Shown here: positions 27,290 to 37,194 of the stretch, one piece after another | Layout: each line of letters starts with the position of its first letter | Position numbering within the stretch: the first letter of the stretch is position 1 | Origin: Paenibacillus pedocola | Lineage (GTDB): Bacteria > Bacillota > Bacilli > Paenibacillales > Paenibacillaceae | Direction of reading: 5' to 3' | Assembly (NCBI RefSeq): GCF_031599675.1 | Contig: NZ_CP134223.1 | Location: forward strand, 620,001 to 684,000 | Length of the DNA: 64,000 bases | The notes under the pieces: generated by a model | What the model was told of the DNA's origin: nothing | Databases searched by the model: none | What the model saw: only the letters and a program-made list of their open reading frames with translations | Made by a program: the position numbers and the translations under genes

Positions 27290-29515
27290 ATGAGTATGAA
27301 AGTGGGAATACCCGATTCTTTGATGGAGGAGATTCAGCAGCTTCAAGACACGTTTGGTGCTGTGATGAGTCAGGCTATTGTGCTTACCGATCAGGAAGGG
27401 GACATGATCACCCGTCCCACAATCACCGGAAAGTTCTACGGGGAAATGCTGGATTCCCTGCAGGGGTTCGAGCGGCCCTTTGGACCACCGCTGCACCGGC
27501 TGGGCCCGTTCTCACACCCTACCGTCTTGGAGGAGTGGATTCCGGGATTGAAGTACGTCGTCAGTCCGCTGGTTTCGGGGTATGGCCAGACTTACTATTT
27601 ATGGTCAGGACTTTACATGGAGCAGGGAGCCAAGGAACAGGTGCTGGAACTTTTCGGGGCCCAAATGAAGCATCACCCCGAATATAAGCAGCTGCATGCG
27701 GAGCTTCTTGCTATGCCTGAGTATAGCCAGGAACGGATAGCGGAAATCAGGGAGAAATTAACGGTGCTTGGCAGTCTGCTGTGCAAGCTGTTCGCCGGCT
27801 GGGCGGTTAAACCGCAGGAAGAACGAAGCGGTATGATCATGACCCGGCTTCTGGGCAATCTGGAAGAAGATTTTCTGAATGTTGAAGCAGTACTGCAGAT
27901 GCTGGCCGAGACGGCAGCGGGAGATTTGTATGCCCTTGCCATGGAAACGGACGATGGCCAATTTAAGGTGAAGTACGCTGCGGGAAAGGATGCCCGTCTG
28001 CTGCTGAATGCGGTTTTCCAGCAAGGGGACGGCTTTTTGGGTCAGGCTGCGCTGGGTAAGGAGCCTCGTCACTGGCAGGCTGTTTCCAAAGATCCGAGAG
28101 CGCTTTTTTTCACTCAGCTGGGACTGGAAATGCCGGACTATTTATCCTGTTATCCTGTTCGAATTAACAATGGCAAAAGAGCTCTTATGTTCACAGCCGG
28201 CACAGGAAGAAATAGCCTGGAGAGCGGGAGCGGGCACCAGGAGAGAATGATTGCTTCGCTTCTGGGGATCTCAGAGCGGGGAGAAGAGCTGCTGCGCCAG
28301 GTGCAGCTATGCAAAGAAGGTACACTATGGCTTAAGGAAGCGGCGGCACTGCTCCCGCAGAGCGGATCTTTGCATGAGCTGGGGGCACAGATACTTAATG
28401 TAGTGATGGGGCTGCCATTTTATCCGTCTTCTGTACTGGTCTACTTCCAGGATAAAGGATATCCTGCTAATACATATTTCGCCAGAGGATGGACGCCTGA
28501 GTCTGAAGCTTACTACATTCAGGAGCTGGAAGCCCGCTATTCCCCGCAATCTTTTCTGTCGTCAGCAATTTTTCACGAGACTGCCAAGGGATCCCTCCTG
28601 CTTGAATCTCCATTGATGTCCGGGAATGAATTCAGGGGAGTATTATCCGTTGGATTCAGGCAGCGGGAGGAAGCAGAGCGGTGGCTGACCCTGTTGGAGA
28701 CTGTTGCTGCCCTGGCCGGAACGACCATATGTCTAATCGAGAAGGACGCCAGATATGTGAAGCAGTCAGAGGTGCTTCTGAGAAATTTACGCCAGTTTCT
28801 TCAGAATAACCACTCCTTATTGCAGAATCTCTCGCTGGATGTATCGGATATGGCCTGCACCTTTGCCCGCTTCCTCGGCCTTTCAGAAGCTGAATCGGAA
28901 CAAGTTAAGCTGGCGGGTCTGCTGGCTCCGTTCCGGATTGAGCTTGTAGCGGAATACGGCTTTTTTAAGCCTGAGCTTATGGTGCTTAAACAGGTTGACC
29001 AATTGCCAGTCTGCCCTTCAGGAACGGGGAAGCCGGTCTTGCCGACAGTGGTTCAGGTGCTTGCACTTGTGCTTCACCATATCGGTGGACAGGCCGAGTC
29101 AGAAGAGCTTGAAGGTTCTCCGCAAAAGTGGATCGATCCGTCCAGGTTCCGCCTGAACTCTGCGGTGACCGCTGTGGTCGGGGATCAGCTGCTGTCTTCG
29201 TTTCAGTCTTTTCTGCGGAGTCATGAGGATTCACCGCCGAAGAAAAGGGTGATTACCGGGAAGAGGCTGCTGGACAGTGCAGCCCTGACGCTTCCAAAAG
29301 AAGAATGGGGCATATCTCCGCGTGAGGAAGAAGTGCTGGAGCTGATTGTGCACGGTAAGACGAACAAAGAAATCGCCAGCGCCCTATTCATTAGTGAGCA
29401 TACGGTCAAGAACCATTTGAGCCGGATTTTTAATAAAATGAATGTGACAGACCGCTCACAAATTATCGCCTTGGTCTACAAGCGGATTTTGAGCTCGGAA
29501 CGGATTGAGATCTAA
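27290..29515 (+). CDS. Large orphan LuxR-type regulator with PocR-like, GAF and degenerate HD domains
   Basis: A 741-residue cytoplasmic protein. Residues about 5-180 resemble the PocR ligand-binding domain (AIVLTDQEGDMITRPT, YVVSPLVSGYGQ) but lack its cysteines. Two GAF-like regions follow (about 185-340 and 355-485). Residues about 505-650 look like an HD-GYP fold (VSDMACTFARFLGLSEAESEQVKLAGLL) in which the metal-binding HD is replaced by AP. The C terminus is a LuxR helix-turn-helix (SPREEEVLELIVHGKTNKEI, then SEHTVKNHLSRIFNKMNV). It probably senses a metabolite and activates transcription. No partner kinase is nearby. Confidence 0.85.
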   Translation: MSMKVGIPDSLMEEIQQLQDTFGAVMSQAIVLTDQEGDMITRPTITGKFYGEMLDSLQGFERPFGPPLHRLGPFSHPTVLEEWIPGLKYVVSPLVSGYGQTYYLWSGLYMEQGAKEQVLELFGAQMKHHPEYKQLHAELLAMPEYSQERIAEIREKLTVLGSLLCKLFAGWAVKPQEERSGMIMTRLLGNLEEDFLNVEAVLQMLAETAAGDLYALAMETDDGQFKVKYAAGKDARLLLNAVFQQGDGFLGQAALGKEPRHWQAVSKDPRALFFTQLGLEMPDYLSCYPVRINNGKRALMFTAGTGRNSLESGSGHQERMIASLLGISERGEELLRQVQLCKEGTLWLKEAAALLPQSGSLHELGAQILNVVMGLPFYPSSVLVYFQDKGYPANTYFARGWTPESEAYYIQELEARYSPQSFLSSAIFHETAKGSLLLESPLMSGNEFRGVLSVGFRQREEAERWLTLLETVAALAGTTICLIEKDARYVKQSEVLLRNLRQFLQNNHSLLQNLSLDVSDMACTFARFLGLSEAESEQVKLAGLLAPFRIELVAEYGFFKPELMVLKQVDQLPVCPSGTGKPVLPTVVQVLALVLHHIGGQAESEELEGSPQKWIDPSRFRLNSAVTAVVGDQLLSSFQSFLRSHEDSPPKKRVITGKRLLDSAALTLPKEEWGISPREEEVLELIVHGKTNKEIASALFISEHTVKNHLSRIFNKMNVTDRSQIIALVYKRILSSERIEI

Positions 29516-29516
29516 T

Positions 29517-29566
29517 AAAGAAACAGCCCCCGGTGCTCACAGAGCGCCGGGGGCTGTTTCTTTATT
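29517..29566. terminator. Bidirectional terminator between the LuxR-type gene and acnA
   Basis: A perfect 17-bp stem (29517-29533 with 29547-29563; core ACAGCCCCCGG and CCGGGGGCTGT), with A-rich and T-rich flanks. It serves both convergent genes. Confidence 0.9.
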
Positions 29567-29593
29567 TCTGATTCAGTTGCGGTTAAGGCGGAT

Positions 29594-32338
29594 TTATTCC
29601 ACCGGCAGTGCTGTTTCCGAAGCTGTGGCATCAGCCAGCATCTGGCGGAGCACCGTCTGCAGAATGCCGCCGTTGCGGTAGTAATCAATGTCAACGGTAC
29701 TGTCCAGCCGCGCAATGACCGGGAAGTCGAACTGTGTACCGTCTTCACGGGTAGCAGTGACGGTCAATTCCTGGCCCGGCAGCACGTTATTGTCAAGACC
29801 GGTGATGTTGAAGGTCTCGCGTCCGGTCAGCCCCATGCTGCTCCAGCCGTGGCCTTCCTGGAACTGCAGCGGAAGTACGCCCATGCCGACAAGGTTGCTG
29901 CGGTGAATCCGCTCGAAGCTCTCGGCGATGACGGCTTTGACGCCAAGCAGCAGCGTGCCTTTGGCTGCCCAGTCGCGTGAGCTGCCTGTGCCGTACTCCT
30001 TACCGGCAATAACGACGAGGTTCTGTCCAGCCGACTGGTACAGCATAGAAGCGTCATAGATGGACATGACTTCTTCACTTGGCAGGAAGGTGGTCACGCC
30101 GCCTTCTGTACCCGGAGCAACTGCATTGCGGATCCGGATGTTGGCGAATGTACCGCGCATCATGACCTCATGGTTTCCGCGGCGGGAGCCATAGGAGTTG
30201 AAGTCGGCGCGTTCTACACCGTGACCGCGCAGATATTCCCCGGCAGGGCCGGAAGTGGAGATATTGCCTGCAGGCGAGATGTGGTCCGTTGTAACGGAAT
30301 CACCCAGCAGCGCCAGCACACGTGCATTGCTGATTTCTTTGATATCGCCGATGCCGTCAGCCAGATTCTCAAAGAATGGCGGGTTCTGAATGTAGGTAGA
30401 GTTATCATCCCATTCATACAGCTCGCCTTCCGGAACAGGAATTGAATTCCAGCGTTCGTTAGCGGTGAAGACATTCTCATATTTGCGGCGGAACATTTCC
30501 GGACTCAGGGAGAGACCGATAGCTTCGCGGATTTCAGCAGAAGTTGGCCAGATATCCTTCAGGAAGACAGGCTCTCCCTGCGGATCATAGCCGAGCGGCT
30601 CGGTCTGCAGGTCAATGTTAACCGTACCGGCCAGGGCGTAAGCGACAACGAGCGGCGGTGAGGCCAGATAGTTGGCCTTGACCTGGGCATGCACGCGGCC
30701 TTCAAAGTTACGGTTACCGGAGATTACAGCGGCTACTGTCATATCATGCTCTGAGATGGCCTGACTCACTTCGTCCGGCAGCGGACCAGAGTTACCGATA
30801 CAGGTCGCGCAGCCGTATCCTGCCAGATAGAAGCCCAGGGCTTCCAGCGGCTTCAGCAGATCTGCCTTCTGCAGATATTCGGTAACCACAAGGGAACCCG
30901 GGGTCAAGCTGCTTTTCACGTATCCCGGTTTCGTGAGTCCGCGTTCTACAGCCTTTTTGGCGAGCAGCCCCGCTCCGAGCATAACACTTGGGTTGGAGGT
31001 GTTCGTGCAGCTGGTGATCGCGGCAATAACAACGGCTCCCGTGCCCATCTTGCTGGTGGTTCCGTTCTTATGCTGCACCTCAACAACCTCGGCAATCTTC
31101 TCATCGCTGAGGCCATATCCGCCTTTATCAACCGGTGTGCGGATAATCCCTTCGAAGTTCTCCTTCATATGTGTTAGCTCTACCCGGTCCTGCGGACGTT
31201 TCGGTCCGGCAAGGCTCGGAACAACGGAGGCCAGGTCAAGCTCGATAATGTCGCTGAACTGCGGATCAGGAGTATCGGCAGTGCGGAACATGCCCTGTGC
31301 CTTATAGTAATCCCCGACCAGTTCAACCAGTTCATCCGGACGGCCGGTGCTGCGCAGGTAAGCCAGCGTTTCGTCATCAACAGGGAAGAATCCGATTGTT
31401 GCACCATACTCAGGAGCCATATTAGCGACGGTTGCGCGGTCAGCCAGACTGATGTTGGCCAGACCCGGACCGTAGAATTCTACGAACTTGCCGACTACGC
31501 CCTTTTTACGGAGCATTTGGGTAACGGTCAGTGCCAGATCGGTTGCTGTAGCACCTTCTACCAGACTGCCGGTAAGCTTGAAGCCCACAACATCCGGTGT
31601 GACAAAATACAGCGGCTGCCCCAGCATCCCGGCTTCGGCTTCGATACCGCCGACACCCCAGCCGACGACGCCAAGGCCGTTGATCATGGTGGTATGGGAA
31701 TCGGTGCCGACGAGGGAATCCGGATAGACTACCGTTTCACCGTCGACGGTTTTGGTTGTTGCAACCGAAGCCAGATACTCCAGGTTAACCTGATGCACGA
31801 TTCCGGTTGCCGGCGGAACAGCGCGGAAGTTGTTGAACGCAGTCTGCGCCCAGCGCAGGAAGCGGTAACGTTCTTCATTCCGTTCGAATTCAACGTTCAT
31901 ATTATAATCGAGTGCATCAGCCGTGCCGAAAGCATCAACCATTACGGAGTGGTCAATAACAAGGTCTACGGGCACCAGCGGATTGATCTTCTTGGGATCG
32001 CCGCCTGCCTTCTTAACGGTGTCTCGCATGGCTGCCAGATCGACAACAACCGGAACACCGGTGAAATCCTGCAGGACGATCCGGGCAGGAATAAACGGAA
32101 TTTCTTTATTGCGGTCGATGCCGCCGGACCAGCCGGCCAGCTGCTTAACATGTTCTTCGGTAATTGCCCGGCCGTCATATTGGCGGACAGCGGCCTCAAG
32201 TAATACTTTGATCGAAAAAGGCAGGGAGGAGATGTCGCCTGCACCTTGCTCTTCGAGGGAATTAAGATGATAGTAGCGATAAGTTTTGCCGCCTGACACC
32301 AGGCTCTTGGATAGCGAAAAATGGTCCTTGCTTGGCAT
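29594..32338 (-). CDS. acnA: Aconitate hydratase A
   Basis: A 914-residue TCA-cycle enzyme that converts citrate to isocitrate and contains a [4Fe-4S] cluster. Cluster and substrate signatures are [17 protein letters not shown] and [14 protein letters not shown]. The swivel domain has [16 protein letters not shown] and [19 protein letters not shown]. The same type (AcnA/IRP1/CitB) can bind mRNA when the cluster is lost. The start at 32338 has AAGGAGG 7 bases upstream; an upstream in-frame ATG at 32374 overlaps the palindromic element and has no such site. Confidence 0.96.
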   Translation of the reverse strand: MPSKDHFSLSKSLVSGGKTYRYYHLNSLEEQGAGDISSLPFSIKVLLEAAVRQYDGRAITEEHVKQLAGWSGGIDRNKEIPFIPARIVLQDFTGVPVVVDLAAMRDTVKKAGGDPKKINPLVPVDLVIDHSVMVDAFGTADALDYNMNVEFERNEERYRFLRWAQTAFNNFRAVPPATGIVHQVNLEYLASVATTKTVDGETVVYPDSLVGTDSHTTMINGLGVVGWGVGGIEAEAGMLGQPLYFVTPDVVGFKLTGSLVEGATATDLALTVTQMLRKKGVVGKFVEFYGPGLANISLADRATVANMAPEYGATIGFFPVDDETLAYLRSTGRPDELVELVGDYYKAQGMFRTADTPDPQFSDIIELDLASVVPSLAGPKRPQDRVELTHMKENFEGIIRTPVDKGGYGLSDEKIAEVVEVQHKNGTTSKMGTGAVVIAAITSCTNTSNPSVMLGAGLLAKKAVERGLTKPGYVKSSLTPGSLVVTEYLQKADLLKPLEALGFYLAGYGCATCIGNSGPLPDEVSQAISEHDMTVAAVISGNRNFEGRVHAQVKANYLASPPLVVAYALAGTVNIDLQTEPLGYDPQGEPVFLKDIWPTSAEIREAIGLSLSPEMFRRKYENVFTANERWNSIPVPEGELYEWDDNSTYIQNPPFFENLADGIGDIKEISNARVLALLGDSVTTDHISPAGNISTSGPAGEYLRGHGVERADFNSYGSRRGNHEVMMRGTFANIRIRNAVAPGTEGGVTTFLPSEEVMSIYDASMLYQSAGQNLVVIAGKEYGTGSSRDWAAKGTLLLGVKAVIAESFERIHRSNLVGMGVLPLQFQEGHGWSSMGLTGRETFNITGLDNNVLPGQELTVTATREDGTQFDFPVIARLDSTVDIDYYRNGGILQTVLRQMLADATASETALPVE

Positions 32339-32352
32339 ATATGCGCCTCCTT

Positions 32353-32369
32353 GTTTCATCTGATGAAAC
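32353..32369. promoter_or_regulatory. 17-bp palindrome upstream of acnA
   Basis: GTTTCATCTGATGAAAC has perfect 8-base arms around one T. It differs from the palindrome before the iclR-type gene in only one base pair. A further ATTTCAT half-site follows at 32373-32379. It lies downstream of the predicted -10 box, 15 bases from the acnA start, so a bound protein could block transcription. Confidence 0.65.
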
Positions 32370-32394
32370 TCCATTTCATATTGCGTATATCTAA

Positions 32395-32423
32395 AGTATA
32401 ACGGTTACATAGAGGAGAGTAAA
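32395..32423 (-). promoter_or_regulatory. Predicted sigma-A promoter of acnA
   Basis: On the minus strand, -35 TTTACT (32418-32423) and -10 TATACT (32395-32400) are 17 bases apart. The rest of the 323-bp gap up to 32662 shows no gene. Confidence 0.6.
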
Positions 32424-32661
32424 GTTTTTTTTGCGGATCATTCAGCCTAGTTTTGCCCTGCTGCGGGCCGTTTCACACAGGCTTTTCCGTCATATGGAAA
32501 TAGAAGGAGGATATGAGGCAGGGGCTATTTTCCACCCCAATCAATCACTGCTGCAGGGAGTCCGTATCCAATCCCGGTTCCGGCCTGTTTCCGGCTGTAT
32601 AGCTGCAGGGCTTCGCTCATATACATAGGACAGCAGCCAAATAGCGAAAGGCGGTCGTGAA

Positions 32662-33690
32662 ATGGAGCAGGAATGGAAACAGAGTCTCTATGTTTATGTG
32701 GATCAGGAGAATAAGGGGCGGGTCGCTCCGGCGATTATGCCGGTTCATCACTCGGTCAAGGACAGCCGGTTTCTCAAAGCCCATGGCGAACGGTCCCGCC
32801 GCCTTGCGGAGTGGTATGACCGCCGGGGAATTACGCCGCTGCGCGGGGAGACCGGTGTCCGCACACTGCGGACCGTCCGGCAGAGCTCTGGCGAGGTTGT
32901 GGCCGATGTAGCCCTGCACAGCGCGTTTTATTATGAGAAGGGCGGAATCACGCACCGCGAGGATAAAATTGAATCGGAACGCCTGACCTTCGTCCGTACA
33001 GGGAAAAACTGGGAGATTGTGAACATTGAGCGTAGTGTGCCCGAGAGGAACCTCCTGCGAAGAGCGGCTGAAACGGAGCCGGCGCTGCGGATGTCCAAAT
33101 GGGGGGAAGTCCTCCCTGCCCCGCGGCCGTCACAGCCGCTGCTGAGCCGCAAAGTGCAGCGCAGCATCAGCGGCGCAAAGGAGGTGCGCTACCGCCGGGA
33201 GGAGGCGGCTGCCTATGCCGACCGCTGGTGGAAAGACGGCAATCCGGAGTTTGAGGTTTTCGAGGTGGATTGCACGAATTACGTCTCCCAATGTCTCTTT
33301 GCAGGGGGAGCGCCTATCAACTATACTGGTAAAAGAGAAACGGGCTGGTGGTACAAAGGCTATAATGGAGCCCAGGAATGGTGGAGCTTTAGCTGGGCCG
33401 TGTCGGACAGCTTGGAACGTTATTTGAGCGGGCACCGGAGCAGCGGTCTCCGCGCTGAAGCCATGGAGCGTCCGGACCAGCTGAGTCTTGGCGACATCAT
33501 CCAGTATGACTGGGACGGTAACGGCCATTACCAGCACAGCACCATTGTTACTGCTTTTGACGCTGAAGGGATGCCGCTGGTGAATGCCCGGACCGTCAGC
33601 AGCCGCCACCGCTATTGGGATTATCGTGATTCCTATGCATGGACCGACAGAACGGCCTACCGTTTTTTTCATATCGATGACTACTTATAA
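32662..33690 (+). CDS. Amidase-domain protein
   Basis: A 342-residue protein whose C-terminal half matches the putative amidase domain (Amidase_6). The catalytic cysteine is probably in EVDCTNYVSQCLFAGG, followed by the aromatic-rich GWWYKGYNGAQEWWSFSWAV and a His in GHYQHSTIVT. Residues 1-150 look like a separate alpha/beta region, rich in Arg (RGETGVRTLRTVRQSSGEVV). No signal peptide is seen. Relatives occur widely in spore-formers, where a peptidoglycan amidase or peptidase role has been suspected. AAAGGCGG precedes the ATG. Confidence 0.82.
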   Translation: MEQEWKQSLYVYVDQENKGRVAPAIMPVHHSVKDSRFLKAHGERSRRLAEWYDRRGITPLRGETGVRTLRTVRQSSGEVVADVALHSAFYYEKGGITHREDKIESERLTFVRTGKNWEIVNIERSVPERNLLRRAAETEPALRMSKWGEVLPAPRPSQPLLSRKVQRSISGAKEVRYRREEAAAYADRWWKDGNPEFEVFEVDCTNYVSQCLFAGGAPINYTGKRETGWWYKGYNGAQEWWSFSWAVSDSLERYLSGHRSSGLRAEAMERPDQLSLGDIIQYDWDGNGHYQHSTIVTAFDAEGMPLVNARTVSSRHRYWDYRDSYAWTDRTAYRFFHIDDYL

Positions 33691-33709
33691 TTCAGAAAGA
33701 GGTTAGGGC

Positions 33710-34801
33710 ATGGGGAACATGAAATGTACCGTAGGACTGGTGTACGGAGGCAAATCCGGAGAGCATGAGGTATCGCTGCAGACGGCTTTTGCCGTCATGA
33801 ACGCTTTTGACTACGATAAATATGAAATTATTCCATTCTATATTTCCAAGCAGGGGCTGTGGAAAGTGGGAGAGAAGCTGACTGCCCCTTATAGCGGGAT
33901 TGAGCAGCTGAAGCTCTCTGAGGCAGCAGGAGATATGGGGACGGCTCTGAACACTGTATTCAGCGGGATTAGCGGGGGCGGGCAGGCGGTTGATGTCATG
34001 TTCCCGCTGCTGCATGGAACGAACGGGGAAGACGGCACAATTCAGGGATTATTTGAAATGGCGAATATCCCTTACATCGGTGCAGGCGTTCTGGCTTCAT
34101 CCGCAGGTATGGATAAGGTAGTGATGAAGAAGCTGTTCGGCGAAGCGGGACTTGAGCAATGCGAGTATTGTTATTTCAGCGCCGGTGCATGGAAGCGTAA
34201 AAGCCATGAGCTGATCGTCGGTGTGGAGGATAAGCTCGGTTATCCGGTATTCGTCAAGCCGGCGAATCTGGGCTCGAGCGTAGGCATTTCCAAAGCTGTA
34301 GACAAAGAAAGTCTGGTTAAGGCTGTCGAATTTGCCCTCCGTTATGATACCAAGGTTATTATCGAGGAATTTGTTGATGCCCGTGAGGTAGAAGTTGCCG
34401 TGCTGGGTAATGAGGAGCCGGAAGCATCGGTTCCGGGTGAAATCGTCTCTTCTGGAGAATATTATGACTATGCGGCAAAATATATCGACGGCAAGTCGCA
34501 GATGCTGATCCCTGCCCCGCTGGATTCTGAAGTCGCCGACCGTCTGCGTGAAGCGGCACTGCAGGCTTTCCGGGCGATTGAGGGCAGCGGCATTACACGG
34601 GCAGACTTCTTCCTGCGCAAATCAGACGGCAAGATTCTGATCAATGAAGTAAATACGATGCCGGGCTTTACGCCCTTCAGCATGTATCCGCTGCTGTGGC
34701 GCGAAACCGGTGTGTCCTACCAGACGCTGCTGGACCGCATGATCGAGCTGGCGCTGGAGCGGTATCAGTTTAGACAGGGTCTCAAATACGACAACGAATA
34801 A
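33710..34801 (+). CDS. ddl: D-alanine--D-alanine ligase
   Basis: A 363-residue ATP-grasp ligase that makes D-Ala-D-Ala for peptidoglycan. The N terminus has VGLVYGGKSGEHEVSLQTA. The centre has PLLHGTNGEDGTIQGLFEMANIPYIGAG, the ATP-binding part has PVFVKPANLGSSVGISK, and the metal site is in ILINEVNTMPGFTPFSMYPLLW. Fourteen residues of spacing and a short purine site separate it from the amidase gene. The active-site loop (KYIDGKSQMLIPAPL) points to normal D-Ala rather than D-lactate use, though this is not certain. Confidence 0.95.
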   Translation: MGNMKCTVGLVYGGKSGEHEVSLQTAFAVMNAFDYDKYEIIPFYISKQGLWKVGEKLTAPYSGIEQLKLSEAAGDMGTALNTVFSGISGGGQAVDVMFPLLHGTNGEDGTIQGLFEMANIPYIGAGVLASSAGMDKVVMKKLFGEAGLEQCEYCYFSAGAWKRKSHELIVGVEDKLGYPVFVKPANLGSSVGISKAVDKESLVKAVEFALRYDTKVIIEEFVDAREVEVAVLGNEEPEASVPGEIVSSGEYYDYAAKYIDGKSQMLIPAPLDSEVADRLREAALQAFRAIEGSGITRADFFLRKSDGKILINEVNTMPGFTPFSMYPLLWRETGVSYQTLLDRMIELALERYQFRQGLKYDNE

Positions 34802-34852
34802 ATACAAAGCTAAGCGGCGGATTTCATCCGGCCGGGAAGGAGAATCGAAGCA

Positions 34853-35170
34853 ATGGGATTTCAATCGGAATTCAATTCAGTCTGCAAATTCAAGAATGAG
34901 CAGGAGCTATACGAACTGCTGGAGTACGGGCGCACCAAAATGGTAAAGCAGGGCTTCCGCGTGTATCCTACCGGCCAGAAGGTCATTGCCTACACCCCTG
35001 AGAATGTGGCGGTGGCGATTGTGAAGATTTCCGCCTCGATTGCGGAGATTAATTTTCAGGGCAATGAAGTAACGGCGGTTGAGATGGATCTGGTACGCAA
35101 GCTGAATGAGGAAGAGTCACGGGTGCAGACTGCCCTTGCCTATGAAATGTTCTTCGGGGAAGAAGGATGA
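34853..35170 (+). CDS. Small protein coupled to uvsE, unknown function
   Basis: A 105-residue acidic protein without signal peptide. I do not recognise the family. It has alternating strands (GFRVYPTGQKVIAYTPENV, AVAIVKISASIAEINFQGNEV) flanked by helices, compatible with a small alpha/beta domain. GAAGGAG precedes the ATG. Its TGA stop overlaps the uvsE ATG (ATGA at 35167-35170), so it is co-translated with the UV endonuclease and may share its role. That is context only. Confidence 0.8.
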   Translation: MGFQSEFNSVCKFKNEQELYELLEYGRTKMVKQGFRVYPTGQKVIAYTPENVAVAIVKISASIAEINFQGNEVTAVEMDLVRKLNEEESRVQTALAYEMFFGEEG

Positions 35171-36174
35171 TTGTCCGCTTCGGATATGTGGCCATGTCAA
35201 CAGTCATCAAAGATTGCTCTCCCTCCAAGACCATGACCATGGCCAGCTTCAACAAGCTGGGGGACCGCGAAGCTGCGCTGCGGCGTCTGGAGCAGCTGGC
35301 GAAGATGAACCTGCATAATACGCTGCGTCTCTTGAAGCATAACGTCGGCTCGGATATTAAGGTGTACCGGCTGACGTCCAAGCTGATCCCGCTCGCGACG
35401 CATCCCGACTTGCAGGACTGGAACCCTTTTGCGGCGCTGGCTGAGGAGTTTGCTGAAGTCGGTGAATATATTAAAAAGCACGGCCTCCGGGTCTCCTTTC
35501 ACCCGGATCACTTCACCGTCCTGAGTACGCCGCGCCCCGAGGTGCTGGCCAGTTCCGTCCGTGATTTACAGCATCATACCGATATGCTCGATGCGCTGGG
35601 ACTCGCTGCAACCGCCAAGAACAATATCCATATCGGCGGGGCTTACGGGGACAAGCCTGCAGCATCAGCACGGTTCAAAGAAAATTTCGCAGAGCTGCCG
35701 GCAAGGCTGCAGGAGCGGATGACGCTCGAGAATGATGATAAGACGTTCAACGCGCCAGAGACGCTGGAAGTCAGCCGTAGTCTGGGGCTGCCAATGGTGC
35801 TCGATATTCATCACCAGTGGGTGAACAATGAGGGCGAGCTGCCCTGGGAGCTGTGGCCGGATATCATGAAGACCTGGAAGAGTGAGCTTGCCCTGACGGA
35901 TGTCCGGCCCGGTGAACTGCTTCCGCCCAAAATCCATGTCTCCAGCCCCCGCAGCCCCTCTGATCCCCGCAGCCATGCGGACGGGGTTGAGCCTGCGCCG
36001 CTGCTTGCTTTTCTGAAGCGGATTGCGGCGGATACGCCTGCTGTCGATGTCATGATTGAAGCCAAATTAAAGGACGGTGCACTGTTCGGGCTGATGGATG
36101 CCATGAAGGAGCTGGCGGAAGCCGGTAACGGGATTACGGTGCTGGATGGAGCAAGTGTAAATATTGAACCCTAG
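35167..36174 (+). CDS. uvsE: UV DNA damage endonuclease
   Basis: A 335-residue TIM-barrel endonuclease (UVDE family) that nicks 5 prime of UV photoproducts and abasic sites. Signatures are VRFGYVAMS, NLHNTLRLLKHNV, the metal-binding GLRVSFHPDHFTVLS, NNIHIGGAYGDK, LENDDKTFN and VLDIHHQWVNN, which carry the conserved His, Asp and Glu residues. In Bacillus the protein protects spores from UV together with spore photoproduct lyase. Its start overlaps the small upstream gene. Confidence 0.95.
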   Translation: MIVRFGYVAMSTVIKDCSPSKTMTMASFNKLGDREAALRRLEQLAKMNLHNTLRLLKHNVGSDIKVYRLTSKLIPLATHPDLQDWNPFAALAEEFAEVGEYIKKHGLRVSFHPDHFTVLSTPRPEVLASSVRDLQHHTDMLDALGLAATAKNNIHIGGAYGDKPAASARFKENFAELPARLQERMTLENDDKTFNAPETLEVSRSLGLPMVLDIHHQWVNNEGELPWELWPDIMKTWKSELALTDVRPGELLPPKIHVSSPRSPSDPRSHADGVEPAPLLAFLKRIAADTPAVDVMIEAKLKDGALFGLMDAMKELAEAGNGITVLDGASVNIEP

Positions 36175-36294
36175 ATAAGACTTGATAAGTATTCTGAAAT
36201 AGGGTACGTTGAATGAAACTTAAGCAGCAGGAAGTGCGCTTAATAGCAGTGTTTCACGGGAGAGCGATCAAGTTCAAGAAAGCGGAGTGAAGAG

Positions 36295-37179
36295 ATGAAT
36301 CCTTTAAATCCTGATAACCGGAACGAACGGGAGCCCTATGTAGTAACGAGCAAGGGGTATACGGCAGCGGCAATCAACGCTGCGGCCAAGGCGGGGGAAT
36401 GGATCAAGAGCAGACAGGGACAAGTGAAGGAACTGGGCAGCAAGACGTCGGCGCAGGATCTGGTTACTGAAGTAGATAAAGGTGTGGAGCAGATGATCCG
36501 GCGGCTGATCCTGACCCATTATCCCGACCATGCCATTCTTGGGGAAGAAGGCGTTATGCCGGGTGCGGACGCGGTTACAGCCGCTCTAGAGGAAGGGCGG
36601 AAGCATGAATACCTGTGGATTGTAGACCCGATTGACGGAACGACCAATTTCGTACACGGCTTTCCCTTCTATTGTGTTTCCATTGCACTTGCAATCAAGG
36701 GAGAACTGTCTGTAGGGGTTATTTACGACCCGATCCGTGACGAGATGTTTGTTGCCGAGAAGGGCAAAGGGGCTTACATGCACGGGATTCCTACCTCCGT
36801 GTCCAGTGAGACGGAGCCGGGAAGCAGCCTCATCGCTATGGGCTTCCCGCCGGACCGAACCTTCGCCCAGCCGGCCAACATGGCCGGCCTGCAGCAGATT
36901 CTGCCGCAGGTTCGCGGAATCCGCGCCGGAGGATCGGCGGCCCTGCATCTGGCCTATGTCGCAGCAGGCCGGGTAGACGGCTACTGGGAGGTCGGCCTAA
37001 GCCCATGGGATTGCGCCGCAGGTGTCCTGCTGGTGCTTGAATCCGGAGGCAAAGTGACCGATACGCTGGGCAGTCCTTATGATATTGGTACACGCCATGT
37101 AGTGGCGAGCAACGGATATATTCATGATTTCCTGGTTTCAGCGCTGAAGGAAGCGGAAGCAACGGGACATAAGCGTTAA
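36295..37179 (+). CDS. Inositol monophosphatase family protein
   Basis: A 294-residue Mg-dependent phosphatase. Metal-binding motifs are GEEGVM (first Glu), WIVDPIDGTTNFVHGFPF and, near the C terminus, SPWDCAAGVLLVLESGG. The lysine-aspartate pair DLVTEVDKGVE is also present. Family members hydrolyse inositol-1-phosphate or related phosphomonoesters; the physiological substrate in Firmicutes is usually not known. A purine-rich site precedes ATG 36295. A small gene follows after 15 bp and is probably in the same operon. Confidence 0.9.
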   Translation: MNPLNPDNRNEREPYVVTSKGYTAAAINAAAKAGEWIKSRQGQVKELGSKTSAQDLVTEVDKGVEQMIRRLILTHYPDHAILGEEGVMPGADAVTAALEEGRKHEYLWIVDPIDGTTNFVHGFPFYCVSIALAIKGELSVGVIYDPIRDEMFVAEKGKGAYMHGIPTSVSSETEPGSSLIAMGFPPDRTFAQPANMAGLQQILPQVRGIRAGGSAALHLAYVAAGRVDGYWEVGLSPWDCAAGVLLVLESGGKVTDTLGSPYDIGTRHVVASNGYIHDFLVSALKEAEATGHKR

Positions 37180-37194
37180 GGAGGCAGCCAAGGC

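Noticed and set aside
31517..32203. 228-codon frame antisense to acnA
   Set aside because: AcnA coding is certain here; the antisense frame is a by-product of GC-rich third positions.
32513..32602. 29-codon frame behind AAGGAGG upstream of the amidase gene
   Set aside because: The site is only 2 bases from the ATG, the frame is short and the translation shows no recognisable pattern.
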